A DNA stretch of 64,000 nucleotides, from contig CP032046.1 in NCBI GenBank assembly GCA_008032955.1, forward strand, positions 1,364,001 through 1,428,000, in the 5' to 3' direction. Below are positions 35,684-45,817 of this stretch, one piece after another (position 1 is the first letter of the stretch; every line of letters begins with the position of its first letter). The position numbers and the translations under genes were made by a program. Below the pieces are notes generated by a model that saw nothing but the letters and a program-made list of their open reading frames with translations, did no database searches and was not told where the DNA came from. This DNA is from Helicobacter pylori (lineage in GTDB: Bacteria; Campylobacterota; Campylobacteria; Campylobacterales; Helicobacteraceae).

Positions 35684-38134
35684 TCACCCCATTAACCCCA
35701 AATCTTTCAAATGCTCTAAAACTTTTGATTCGCTTTCTTTGACTTCTTTATCTAATTCTAGCAAGCTGTTAGAGTAAGTTTGAATGATTTCATTAAGAGC
35801 ACTTGTAAAAGCGTTGATGCGTTTTAAAATCTTGTTTTCTAGGGCGTTTTTTAGGCTGTTGAGCCATTTGTCTTTGATGATGAGATCCTTAATTTCATTG
35901 ATTTCAAGGTTTTTATACTGGTGGAACGCTTTTAATTCCAGCTCCTCATAAGCTTTATTTTTCATTTTTAGCGCCTTGTTTTTAGCCTCTAGCCATTCTA
36001 AAGCGGTTTTTAGGATTTCTTTATCTTCTAAATCGGTGGCGTTTTTTAGCTCTTTTTTCAAAACGCTTTCATTGATTTTCAATCCATCAAAAAGCCCCTC
36101 TTCGTTAGAATGCTCTTCTATAAATTCGTCTAAAAGGGCCTCTTTTTCGTTGAGGGCGTTTTCTAATGCTTCTAATTCTATAAGCTCTTTTTCAAAAAAG
36201 CGTTGTTTGATCAAGTTTTTAGGGATTAGATCGCTTTTATAGTAGGTTTTTTGAATGACAAAATCCGGCTCCTCTAAATAATTGGCCTTTTTGTTTTTGT
36301 CTTTTAGGGGGTTTAATTTTCTCAATTCTTTAGCGCTTCTAAAACCATTGAATGAAAGAAGGAACCAATCGTCTTGCAAGACTTCGTTGTAGTAATCTTT
36401 AAAGAGCTGATACACGCCGTATTTGTCTAAAATTCCCACTTTTTCAAATTCTTTTAAAACCTTTGAGCAAACGCTTTCTATGAGAGTTTTTGGGTTAAAA
36501 CCAGGCTCTAAATCATTAAAAGTTGTGGATAGTTCCAATCGGTCAAAAGCGCTCAAAACAGAAGCGTGGAAGGTTTGGTATTCTAGGCTTTGGGTGATTA
36601 ATTCTTTAATGTTTTCGCATTCTGTTTTTAAAGCGTAATAACCCTCTTTATCGCTCTTTTTAAACAGCGTGTGTTTAAGCTCTTTAAACACTTGAAAATA
36701 AGGGGCGTAGGCTTTTATTTCGTTTTTGGGCAAATAACTGGCCTTGTGGCTGTTGATTAAAGCGAACAAGTCTTTTTCCAATTCTTGCTTGGCGGCAATG
36801 TAGCGCGCGATATTCAAGTTATAGTCGTTAGCGCTGATTTCTTCTAGGCTCACCATTTTAGAATAATAAGGGATTTCTTTGTAAGCGTTAAAAGTGTCTA
36901 TCATTTTTTGGACATCTTGCTCTCTCAAGCGGTTTTTATTGCCATCTTTTTTAAAATCCTTGCTCGCATCTATCACAAAAACGCCCTTTCTGGCACGCGC
37001 GTTTTCTTTGTCTAAAACGATCACGCATGCAGGAATGGAAGTGCCATAAAAAAGATTAGGGGCTAGGCCTATCACGCCTTTAATATAGCCTTTTAATAAA
37101 AGATTTTTTCTGATTGCGCCCTCAGCATTCCCCCTAAATAGCACCCCATGGGGTAAAATCACTGCCCCTTTGCCTGTGTTTTTTAAGGATTTGATGATGT
37201 GTAACAAAAAAGCAAAATCGCCATTTTTTTCAGGGGGCGTGCCGTCTTCAAAACGATTGAAATGATCATTAATGACTTGCTTGCTTTTAGGGTCTATGCT
37301 CAGCCCGTCAGTCCAATTTTTCAAGCTAAAAGGAGGGTTAGCCACGACATAATCAAAGGTTTTTAGCATGCCATTTTCAATAAAAAGGGGGTTAGAAAGG
37401 GTGCTAGAACCCCCTTTAGCAATATCAGCAGTAGCGCTATTGTGTAAGATCATATTCATTTTACAAAGGGCTGTGGTGGAAATGTCTTTTTCTTGGCCAT
37501 AGATAGTTAAACCTTTTTCACCGGCCAAACTAGAAGCTTTTAATAATAACGAACCGCTCCCGCAAGCGGGATCATAGATGCTTTTATCTTGTCTGGTGTT
37601 TTCATCAATGCCAAGCAAAAGGGATAATAGTAGCGAAACTTCGCTAGGGGTATAAAACTGCCCTTTGGATTTACCGGATTCGCTGGCAAAATGGCGCATT
37701 AAATATTCGTAAGCATCACCCAATAAATCATCGTCTAAAGCCCCATGCGCGCCCAAACTCAAATCCGCAAAGATTTTAACCAAATTAGAAAGGGTGTCGA
37801 TCATCGCTTTACCCTCTCCTAGCTTAGTGTTATCGTTAAAATCCACGCTGTCAATCACGCCTTTTAAATCGTTTCGCTCTGCGATCTTGGCGATGATTTT
37901 ATTGAGCTTGTCGCCTATTTCCTTATCGCCCTCTAAAGCGAGAATGTCTTCATAAAAGCACCCTTGTGGCACTTCTATTTCGCTATCTATATTACTTCTG
38001 GCTTTATCGCTGATGTATTTTAAAAAAAGCAGGTTCAAAACATAGTTTTTATACTCGCTCGCATCCATCCCGCCCCTCAAACTATCCGCTCCAGCCCATA
38101 AAGAGCTATACAATTCGCTTTTTTTGATCGCCAT
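35684..38134 (-). CDS. hsdM: Type I restriction-modification DNA methyltransferase subunit
   Basis: 816-residue HsdM, an N6-adenine methyltransferase. Residues 1-450 are the standard HsdM: N-terminal helical domain, motif I YDPACGSGSLLL at 187-198, motif IV NPPF at 265-268. The C-terminal 350 residues go well beyond the ordinary 500-540 residue HsdM and are mostly charged helix with coiled-coil pattern (about 620-810, with LEALENALNEKEALLDEF). This long form is normal for this H. pylori locus (HP1403). Start ATG has ribosome site AGGGCGG. Its promoter overlaps that of divergent hsdR. Confidence 0.94.
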   Translation of the reverse strand: MAIKKSELYSSLWAGADSLRGGMDASEYKNYVLNLLFLKYISDKARSNIDSEIEVPQGCFYEDILALEGDKEIGDKLNKIIAKIAERNDLKGVIDSVDFNDNTKLGEGKAMIDTLSNLVKIFADLSLGAHGALDDDLLGDAYEYLMRHFASESGKSKGQFYTPSEVSLLLSLLLGIDENTRQDKSIYDPACGSGSLLLKASSLAGEKGLTIYGQEKDISTTALCKMNMILHNSATADIAKGGSSTLSNPLFIENGMLKTFDYVVANPPFSLKNWTDGLSIDPKSKQVINDHFNRFEDGTPPEKNGDFAFLLHIIKSLKNTGKGAVILPHGVLFRGNAEGAIRKNLLLKGYIKGVIGLAPNLFYGTSIPACVIVLDKENARARKGVFVIDASKDFKKDGNKNRLREQDVQKMIDTFNAYKEIPYYSKMVSLEEISANDYNLNIARYIAAKQELEKDLFALINSHKASYLPKNEIKAYAPYFQVFKELKHTLFKKSDKEGYYALKTECENIKELITQSLEYQTFHASVLSAFDRLELSTTFNDLEPGFNPKTLIESVCSKVLKEFEKVGILDKYGVYQLFKDYYNEVLQDDWFLLSFNGFRSAKELRKLNPLKDKNKKANYLEEPDFVIQKTYYKSDLIPKNLIKQRFFEKELIELEALENALNEKEALLDEFIEEHSNEEGLFDGLKINESVLKKELKNATDLEDKEILKTALEWLEAKNKALKMKNKAYEELELKAFHQYKNLEINEIKDLIIKDKWLNSLKNALENKILKRINAFTSALNEIIQTYSNSLLELDKEVKESESKVLEHLKDLGLMG

Positions 38135-38160
38135 TTTAACCGCCCTATTTTGTTTTTAGG

Positions 38161-38168
38161 ATTATAAT
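38161..38168. promoter_or_regulatory. Overlapping divergent -10 boxes for hsdM-hsdS and hsdR
   Basis: The bases ATTATAAT contain TATAAT on + (38163-38168), placed 32 bases before the hsdR ATG, and TATAAT on - (38161-38166), placed 26 bases before the hsdM ATG. The two boxes share four base pairs. Confidence 0.6.
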
Positions 38169-38200
38169 ATAAAGCGATAAAAAGCGTTCTTAAGGGGTTT

Positions 38201-41177
38201 ATGATGAAAACAGAAAAAGAAGTTCAAAAACAAGTCATAGAAACTTTTAAAGCAATGGGCTATGCGTATTTGGGGGATTTAACAAAGAGCGATAATGAAA
38301 ACATCAATAAAGAAAGCCTGAAAGCATGGCTAATTAAAAATCAAAAAATTGAGCCTGAAAGGTGGCGTAAAATTGAGCATAAAATCCATGACGCTTTAAA
38401 AAACGATTTATACGAAGCGAATCAAAATTTTTACAACCTTTTGATTTATGGCGTGAACACTAAAATAAGCCAGAATGAAAACACTCAAACGACTTATCTC
38501 ATTGATTGGAAAGATGTTTCTCAAAATGAATTTAGCGTGGCTGAAGAAGTGAGCGTTAAAGGGCCAAACGCAAAACGGCCGGACATCGTGCTTTACGTTA
38601 ATGGGTTCGCTTTAGGGGTGCTAGAATTGAAAAAATCCAGCGTGAGCGTGGAAAGCGGTATCCGGCAAAATTTAGACAACCAGAAGAAGGAATTTATTAG
38701 AGATTTTTTCAAAACGATCCAATTGGTTATGGCGGGCAATGAAAGTCAAGGGCTAAGATATGGCGTCATAGAAACTGAAGAAAAATACTACCTTTCTTGG
38801 AAAGAAGAGGGCGTTCAAAAAAATTTGTTTGAGACGATTGAGTGTTTTTTGGATAAAAAAAGGTTTTTAGAATTTGTCCATGATTTTTTGATTTTTGATA
38901 AGGGGCAAAAGAAATGCGCCCGGTTCCACCAATATTTTGCCATTAAAAAAACGCAAGAGTTTATCCAAAGAAAAGAAGGGGGATTATCTGGCACACGCAA
39001 GGCAGCGGTAAGAGCTTGACTATGGTGTGGCTTGCCAAATGGCTAAGAAGGAATACCCAACAAGCGAGGATTTTAATCGTTACGGACAGGACGGAATTAG
39101 ACGCTCAAATTCAAGGCGTGTTTAGTGGGATAGGCGAGGCTATTTATCGCACAGACAGCAAGAAGGATTTATTGAGCGTGCTGTTTGAAAATAAGGAATT
39201 TTTGGTTGGCTCGCTTGTGCATAAGTTTGATGACAACGACTTAGAAGATTTAAAAAAACAACCTGTTTTAAAAGAATGGGTTGTTTTAGTGGATGAATGC
39301 CACAGAACCCAAAGCGCTAAATTGCATAAAGCCATGAAAAGCCTGCTCCCTAATGCGATTTTTATCGCCTTTAGCGGCACGCCTTTGTTGAAACAAGATA
39401 AAAAGACAAGCCAGGAAGTGTTTGGGAATTACATCCATTGCTATAAATTTAATGAAGCCGTTAGCGATAAAGTGGTGCTAGATTTAAACTATGAAGCCAG
39501 AAGCGTGGATCAATATGTCAGTAGCCCTGAAAAGCTAGACGAATATTTTGAATTGAAAACTCAAGGCTTGAATGAGGCAGCTAAAACAGAGCTTAAAAAG
39601 AAATGGGTTAATTTGCAAAAGGTTTTTTCCACTAAAGACAGATTAGCTCGTATTGTGCAAGATATTGTATTGGATATGGCAAAACTCCCACGATTAAGGA
39701 ATGGAAAAGGGAATGCCATGTTGGTGGCTGAAAGCGTGTATAACGCATGCCGGTATTTTGAACTCTTTTTAGAAACAGAATTAAAGGATAAGGTGGCTGT
39801 GATCACAAGCTATGAACCCAATATCGCCGATCTGAAAGATTGCGGGAGCGATGAGAGCGAAGAGAGTTACAAATACCGCACTTATTGCAAAATGCTGCAA
39901 AACTTTTTTGATGAAAAAGATAAGAAAAAAGCTCTTAACAAAATTAAAGAGTTTGAAGAAAAAGTTAAAGAGCGTTTTATTAATGAGCCTAATAGAATGA
40001 AGCTGTTGATCGTGGTGGATAAGCTATTGACCGGTTTTGATGCGCCAAGCCTCACTTATTTATACATGGATAAGAAAATGCAAGATCATGGGCTTTTTCA
40101 AGCGGTGTGCAGGGTGAATAGATTAGATAGCGAAGATAAGGATTTTGGCTGTATCATAGACTATAAGGATTTGTTTGATAGCTTACAAGAAGCGCACAGC
40201 GATTACACCAATAAAGCGTTTGAAAACTATGAAAGAGAAGACATTCAAGGGTTTATCTCTGACAAAGCCCAAAAGATTAAGAAAAAATTAGAAGAAACTA
40301 GAGATCAGTTAAAATCGCTTTGCGAAGGCGTGAAAGAGCCAAAAGATGAAGAGGATTATATCGCTTATTTTTGTGGGAGCGATTTAGAAAAGAGCGCTCA
40401 AAAAAGGCGGTTGTTTTACCAGCTTGTTGGCGCGTTTTTAAGAATGTTTGTGGAATTGAATAACTCAGAAAAGCCCATTCATTCTAAAGAAGAAACGCAA
40501 CCAATCAAACAAGAAGCGGAATTTTACAGGCATTTACAAAAAGCGGTTGGCTTGAGTAGTGGGGATAGCGTGGATTTAAAAAGCTATAATGAAGACATGC
40601 ACCGGATTTTAGACGCTTACATTAAAACCATGGATAGCGAGGTGTTATTCCAAATAGAAGATCAAGGGCTGTGCGAAGTTTTAGCCCAAATGAATATTGA
40701 TGATTTTAATAAGGCGTTATCTCAAGTATTTAAAAATGAAAGCTCTATGGCAGAAAGCATCGCTAACAACACTAAAAAACGCATTATAGAAAAAGAAGCG
40801 AGCGATCCTAAGTATTACGAAAAATTATCTTCGCTTTTAAACGATTTGATTCTCCAATTTAGAGAAAAGAAATTAACCTATTTAGAATACTTGCAACAAA
40901 TCCAGGCTCTAGCCAAAAAAGTTATTGATAAAGAAGATAGAAATTACCCTAAAAAGATCAACACTAACGCTTTAAAAATCCTCTATGATAATTTAGATGA
41001 AAATGAAGCCTTAGCCCTAGAAATAGACGCATGCATAAGGGATAATAAAAAGATGGTTGGGTGGGGCATAACCAAAAAGAAAAAAACCTTAAAATCGCTT
41101 TAAGAAAAATCATAGACGATGAGGGTTTGTTAGAAAACATCTTTAATTTAGCCAAACACATAGAGGAGTATCGTTAA
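38201..41177 (+). pseudogene. hsdR: Type I restriction endonuclease subunit, two frameshifts
   Basis: HsdR cleaves and translocates DNA. Frame 1 (38201-39019) holds the nuclease: RPDIVLYVNGFALGVLELKKS with the PD...ExK residues. It leaves frame at a run of five G (38978-38982), just before Walker A; with six G the protein continues GGIIWHTQGSGKSLTMV. Frame 2 runs to 41103 with motif II VLVDECHRTQ, SGTPLL and the later helicase motifs (LLTGFDAPSLTYLY, AVCRVNRLD). A second loss of one G at 41063-41066 changes the end from HNQKEKNLKIALRKIIDDE to a short wrong tail. With both bases restored the gene ends at TAA 41175-41177 and encodes about 992 residues. Resembles HP1402. Confidence 0.85.
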
Positions 41178-41883
41178 TGAACGCTTATTGTTTGACTTTA
41201 AATGATACCAACATCGCTATAGAAAAAAGGATATTAAGCATTTGCACATTAGCGTTTGCCCGCCTGATGGCTCTGTGCGTGTGTCTTGCCCCCTAGCTTT
41301 AAACGATGAGAATCTCAGGCTTTCTTTGATTAAAAGACTCCCTTGGATAAAAGAACAGCAACAAAATTTTTTAAACCAAAACAGACAAAGCCAAAGGGAA
41401 ATGCTAGAGAGAGAAAGCCACTATCTTTTTGGGAAACGCTATTTGTTAAAGATTGAACACACCATAAAAAAACACTTCGTCCTCCAAAGCCCTAAATATT
41501 TAATCTTGCATGTCCATCAAAAGACAAGCTTAGAAAACCGCTTAAAAGTGTTAGAAAACTATTACAGACAAGTTTTAAGAGAAAAAATACAAACCTACAT
41601 CAACCAATACGAAAAGATTTTAAACGAGAGCATACAAAGCTTTAAAATCCAAAAAATGAAACGGATATGGGGGAGTTGCAATACAACTAAACGCACCCTA
41701 CTTTTTAATTTGGAATTGGCTAAAGCGCCTAGAAAGGGCATTGAATATGTGGTTGTGCATGAATTATTGCATTTAAAAGCGCGCCACCATAACGAATATT
41801 TTAGGGATTTGCTGAGTTTGTATTTGCCTGATTGGCAAAGGGCTAAGGCCAGTCTCAAAGAGGCTTATTTGGAGCGCTCTTAA
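41177..41883 (+). pseudogene. YgjP-like zinc metallopeptidase, N-terminal frameshift
   Basis: DUF45/YgjP-type (WLM/SprT-like) protein with the zinc motif VVVHELLHLKARHHNEYF, where the two His of HELLH and the later His/Glu coordinate metal, and the family segment RIWGSCNTTKRTLLFNLEL. From ATG 41177 (TAATG overlap with the restored hsdR end, ribosome site GAGGAG) the frame reads MNAYCLTLNDTNIAIEK and is lost at AAAAAAGG (41223-41230); one more base gives KDIKHLHISVCPPDG and a protein of about 235 residues. Without it, translation might begin at TTG 41242. It is a frequent companion of type I hsdR genes; its task there is unknown. Resembles HP1401. Confidence 0.75.
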
Positions 41884-41970
41884 ATGAATGCTCCACAATA
41901 TTAGTGAAACCGCTAAGCGGCTAACTTTAAGCGGCTCATCACAGCAAGATCCCCCTCCTTTTTAAAGCCT

Positions 41971-44496
41971 TTAGAAAGTGTAGTTCAAATACGCTGTAAC
42001 CGATCTTCCAGGTGCGGGTTGCAAGCCTGCAGGGCTAGAGCCAATCCCTGTAAAATAATACTTCATGTTGAAGATGTTATTGATTTGCAAACTTCCTGTA
42101 ACTCTGTGTCGCCCGTTTTCCCAGAAAATTTGGCTCACTTGGATATTCCACACCCAATACCAAGGCAAGAGCCCTTCATGTTGGGTCATACACCAAGCTT
42201 CGCATTGATAGCCGCTATTAAGAACGCTTTCATAGTTGTTCCCCCCACTATAATATTGCATCCCATAATAGCCTCCTGCTGCGCTGTTGCTAATCCCGCT
42301 ATAAGCGCGGCTATAAAAATAGCTAGAAATACCAATGGTGGTTTTACGCCAATTGTAACGAGCGTCAAAAATGAACTGGAAAGGGCTTACAAAAGGGAAA
42401 TGCTTGTTATAGCTAGTCCCTTTTAGCACATCCCCATTCAAGTCTGTTAAGGGGCCATGGCTAGTTACACGAGTGTCAATGTAGTTGAAAGCGGCATGGA
42501 ATTGCAACCCTCTAATAGGCCTGTAATACAATTCCAGCTCCACGCCTTGAGAATAGCCATTAATGGGGCGCACATTGCCTTTCATAGGGCCACTCGTATA
42601 GACTGAATACTGCCCGGTGGCAAAATCGCGCGCCCAAATCCTAAAGTAGTCCGCATTGAAGCTAAACTTATCCTTATAGGTGTAGCGTGCTCCTGCTTCC
42701 ACCGTGTCAAAGTGTTGGGTAAAATACTCCGCTCCTCCATAGCTCAAAACGTCTAATTGAGGCGGGACAAAAGAGCGTTGGTAGTTGAAGTAGGTAAGCA
42801 CATTGTGATCGCCTTGCACAGGGATAAAGCCAATGTTGGTTGAGGGCATCCAATTGTTCATGTGCTTGATTTTTCTTAAATCCTTCTCAGGGATTTGCGC
42901 CCAATTAGCCGCATTTTCGTTGTTGTATTGCACAAAAGCGTAGCGCAAACCAGGCACAATAAAAAAGCGCCCATCCCAAGCTTCAATGCGATCGCTCAAA
43001 TAAACTGCTGTGTAATTGTTACGCCAATTATTCCAGTTTCTATAAACGCCATGCTTGATGTGGGGTTTCCAACCGCTCATCACGTTAGCACCCTCACACA
43101 AGAATCCTGCCCCCTCACCGCTCGTTTTAGTGGCACATTCATTGGTGTTTAAGTATTGGCGTTGTAAAAAAGTGGTGGTCATGAAACGCAAGCCCATGAT
43201 AAAGGTTTGCTTGACTTTCCCGGTATTGACGATCAGATTCACTTTAGGCTCAAAAGCGTTGTTAATGGAGCGCACAGGGTTTTCTACTTCTGCCCAACCA
43301 TTGTAGTTGGTGGCATAATAAGGCACAGCCAAGTTATACCCTGCCGGAAGTCCCGCCGCCCTGCATGCCGCTTCGCTAAAGCAAGTAACCATGTTAGCGC
43401 TATTGTAGCTAGAGCTCACCTGAAAGTCCCTAGTCATCAACTGCCCATAGTAAGTGAAGCTAAAAGTCCCGCCCACTTTGTCTAAATCCCCAAAGCGGTT
43501 TTCATACACAGCCCCAAAGCGTTGTGAGCGCCCGCCTTTTTGGTTTAAGGGGCGCAAATTAGCGAAGCGGTTTATTTTGTAATCTTGCTCGCTGAGTGAT
43601 CCCGGTTGGGCGATAGCAAAATCGTAGTATTGGTAATAGGCTTTAATCCCATTGTTTTCATTGATGTCATAGATCCCATCTAGCCAATAGTTTGAAATAC
43701 TAGAGGGGCTATTATCCCTAAAGCCTTGTCCTCTAACCCAGTTAGCTTGCGCTTGGATACCCACATGCTTATTGATCATCCCTCCGCTCCTCACATAAGT
43801 GTTATAGAGGAGGTTATTGCCTAAAGACTTGATGAAAGAAGGATCGCCGGTTTTATCAGGGGGAGCGGCAAAACCGGCGTTTCTAGCCTTAGCCCAATAA
43901 GTGATCCTTTCAGCCGCTTGGTTTTCCCATTGAGTAGGAATGGGCTTAGTGATGATATTGACAATACCCCCATAAGTGTTAGGCCCGTATTGCACGCTGC
44001 CTCCACCCTTGATCACATCAATGCGATCAATGGCTTGAAAGGTAACAGGGAAAATGTCTAGCTCAATGTGAGCGTAGGGGGCCATATAAACAGGAATACC
44101 ATTAACTAACATCAGCGTCGCATCGCTATGCCCTGAACCTCCCGCTCCAAAGCCACGGATTTGGATAGTGGGCATAGCCCCCACACCTGTCGCGTTCCTA
44201 ATTTGCAGACCGGGGACATTCTGTAAAGCTTCTTCAATGCTTTGGTTAGCTTGTTGGGTGAGCGCTTTATTAGAGATCACCGTGCGGCTTCCTGTGTATT
44301 TTTTCACTTCTTCATCTTGCCAACTCTTAGGCGCAGTAATCCCGCTATAACCCAAATTGACCTGCCCAGAATAATCAGATTTATCCTTTTTCCCGGCAGT
44401 AGAAACCTTGCCCAAAGTGTAGTCTTTATCCTTAGCGAACAAAGACTCTTGGCAAATCAAGCTGGCAGTTAAAGCCAACAGAACCTTTTTATGCAA
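41971..44496 (-). CDS. fecA3: TonB-dependent outer membrane receptor FecA3
   Basis: 841-residue TonB-dependent receptor. Signal peptide MHKKVLLALTASLICQESLFA; plug domain (about residues 70-210) with SIEEALQNVPGLQIR, IQIRGFGAGGSGHS and IDVIKGGGSVQYGPNTYGG; then the 22-strand barrel ending AYLNYTF with the terminal phenylalanine. Annotated as an iron(III) dicitrate receptor, but in H. pylori FecA3 (HP1400) is repressed by nickel through NikR, so nickel uptake is the more likely function. A site fitting the NikR consensus lies 85-109 bases upstream. Convergent with the metallopeptidase gene. Confidence 0.9.
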   Translation of the reverse strand: MHKKVLLALTASLICQESLFAKDKDYTLGKVSTAGKKDKSDYSGQVNLGYSGITAPKSWQDEEVKKYTGSRTVISNKALTQQANQSIEEALQNVPGLQIRNATGVGAMPTIQIRGFGAGGSGHSDATLMLVNGIPVYMAPYAHIELDIFPVTFQAIDRIDVIKGGGSVQYGPNTYGGIVNIITKPIPTQWENQAAERITYWAKARNAGFAAPPDKTGDPSFIKSLGNNLLYNTYVRSGGMINKHVGIQAQANWVRGQGFRDNSPSSISNYWLDGIYDINENNGIKAYYQYYDFAIAQPGSLSEQDYKINRFANLRPLNQKGGRSQRFGAVYENRFGDLDKVGGTFSFTYYGQLMTRDFQVSSSYNSANMVTCFSEAACRAAGLPAGYNLAVPYYATNYNGWAEVENPVRSINNAFEPKVNLIVNTGKVKQTFIMGLRFMTTTFLQRQYLNTNECATKTSGEGAGFLCEGANVMSGWKPHIKHGVYRNWNNWRNNYTAVYLSDRIEAWDGRFFIVPGLRYAFVQYNNENAANWAQIPEKDLRKIKHMNNWMPSTNIGFIPVQGDHNVLTYFNYQRSFVPPQLDVLSYGGAEYFTQHFDTVEAGARYTYKDKFSFNADYFRIWARDFATGQYSVYTSGPMKGNVRPINGYSQGVELELYYRPIRGLQFHAAFNYIDTRVTSHGPLTDLNGDVLKGTSYNKHFPFVSPFQFIFDARYNWRKTTIGISSYFYSRAYSGISNSAAGGYYGMQYYSGGNNYESVLNSGYQCEAWCMTQHEGLLPWYWVWNIQVSQIFWENGRHRVTGSLQINNIFNMKYYFTGIGSSPAGLQPAPGRSVTAYLNYTF

Positions 44497-44836
44497 CGCA
44501 AACTCCTTAATGTTTTAAGAGATTAAAAAATAATTTAAATTTTTCAAGTAAAATCACACCAATAACGAACGCCTATTAAGTAATAAAAACAAAAAAAACT
44601 TAATAATTTGCGAATTTTATCATAAAAATTCTTAAAATTTTATTAATCCCATGAAAATCTTTTTTTTTTTTTTTGATTTCGCTCGGTTTTAGTAGAAGAT
44701 ACCCATTTTTGACACACAGATAGCTTGCATGTGTTCTCAAAACACACAAGACATTCTTTGACGCTCAAAGCGGTTTAATTTTTCATCTAAACACTGCCCC
44801 TTTTTTTAACTTTTTATCGTTTTGTTTGAAAAGCGA
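44497..44836. other. Intergenic region rocF-fecA3 with T15 run
   Basis: 340 bases upstream of fecA3 and downstream of rocF, both on -. It holds the candidate NikR operator and a run of 15 T at 44660-44674 (A15 in fecA3 direction), 164 bases before the fecA3 start. No open frame. Runs of this length vary by slippage in H. pylori. Confidence 0.5.
44581..44605 (-). promoter_or_regulatory. Candidate NikR operator of fecA3
   Basis: TAATA, 15 bases, TAATA: an exact fit to the H. pylori NikR consensus TRWYA-N15-TRWYA as I recall it. It lies 85-109 bases upstream of the fecA3 ATG. It also sits in an inverted repeat, TATTAAG (44574-44580) and CTTAATA (44599-44605). The region is AT-rich, so a chance match is possible. 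Confidence 0.5.
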
Positions 44837-45805
44837 TCAGCGACTCATTATAAAAGATGGCTTCTTATCTTTAATTTTACAGCTATTGATAATGAGATCT
44901 AAGATCTCTAAAACCTGCTTTTCTTCTTCGTTGCTATGTTTTGCGCTCACCGTGGGGTTGTATTCGGTTACCTCAACGGCTCTTAATCTGTCTTTAAAGC
45001 TTTCTAAAAGCAAGCCCAATAATTGCTTGAGCTCATCAAAACTCAGCCCGTTATTTTCACGCACGCCGGTAGAAGTGAAAAGCTTGCCATCCATAATGTC
45101 TAAATCCAAACTCAAATAAATAATATCCACCGCTTTTAATGATTCTTTGGTTTTTTGAACCACTTCTTGCATGTTTTCTCTTATCGCTTCCACGCTAAAT
45201 AAAGGGATTTGCAATTCCTTAATCACATCTCTTTCGCTCTGTTCGGTGCTTCTTACCCCAAAATACACCAAACATTTAGGATCAATTTCTAACGCTCCCT
45301 TTTCTAACCCCAAAGAGCAGAGCTTTTGCCATGCCTTTTCTTCGCTCTCGCTCATGCGATTAACCCCGCTACGGACACGATTTAAAACCATGCCTAAAGG
45401 CATGCCGTGGATATGCTTTGAATCGCTGTCGTAAGCCGTATGAATATCCGCATGCGCGTCTAAATACAAAATCCCTATTTTTTTGTCCTTATGAACGCTC
45501 CTAAAGGCTTGGAAAATCCCAAACATGTTCGCATGCTCTGAGCTTAAAATCAAAGGAAATTCTTTTTTCTCAAACACTTCTCGCATGCAAGGGATCAAAT
45601 TTTCTTTACAAAAAAGGTAGTAATCTTCAAAATTCTTAGCGTATCTAAACTCTTTATAAAGCACGCACCGCTCTTGAATAATCGTTTGCATGCCTTTAAT
45701 CACATCGCCATGCGTTGCACTTAAAGCTTCTCTCAAACGCCTAACCCCTTTATCGGTGCCTCTTTTTGACGCTCCTAATTCCGCTTCCAATCCTACTAAA
45801 ATCAT
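44837..45805 (-). CDS. rocF: Arginase
   Basis: 322-residue arginase converting arginine to ornithine and urea; the urea feeds urease. Metal ligands are present: His in SSEHANMFG (the family usually has GGDHS), DAHADIHTA (D-H-D) and SLDLDIMDG (two Asp). The 13-residue insert ESEEKAWQKLCSL, known only in Helicobacter arginase and needed for activity, is at about 153-165. The H. pylori enzyme prefers cobalt. It starts 12 bases after the rocE stop on the - strand, so permease and enzyme form an operon. Resembles HP1399. Confidence 0.96.
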   Translation of the reverse strand: MILVGLEAELGASKRGTDKGVRRLREALSATHGDVIKGMQTIIQERCVLYKEFRYAKNFEDYYLFCKENLIPCMREVFEKKEFPLILSSEHANMFGIFQAFRSVHKDKKIGILYLDAHADIHTAYDSDSKHIHGMPLGMVLNRVRSGVNRMSESEEKAWQKLCSLGLEKGALEIDPKCLVYFGVRSTEQSERDVIKELQIPLFSVEAIRENMQEVVQKTKESLKAVDIIYLSLDLDIMDGKLFTSTGVRENNGLSFDELKQLLGLLLESFKDRLRAVEVTEYNPTVSAKHSNEEEKQVLEILDLIINSCKIKDKKPSFIMSR

Positions 45806-45817
45806 TTTATAACTCCT

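Noticed and set aside
42019-43485. Several + strand frames of 60-135 codons opposite fecA3
   Set aside because: They are shadows of the barrel-coding sequence; no family resemblance and no ribosome sites.
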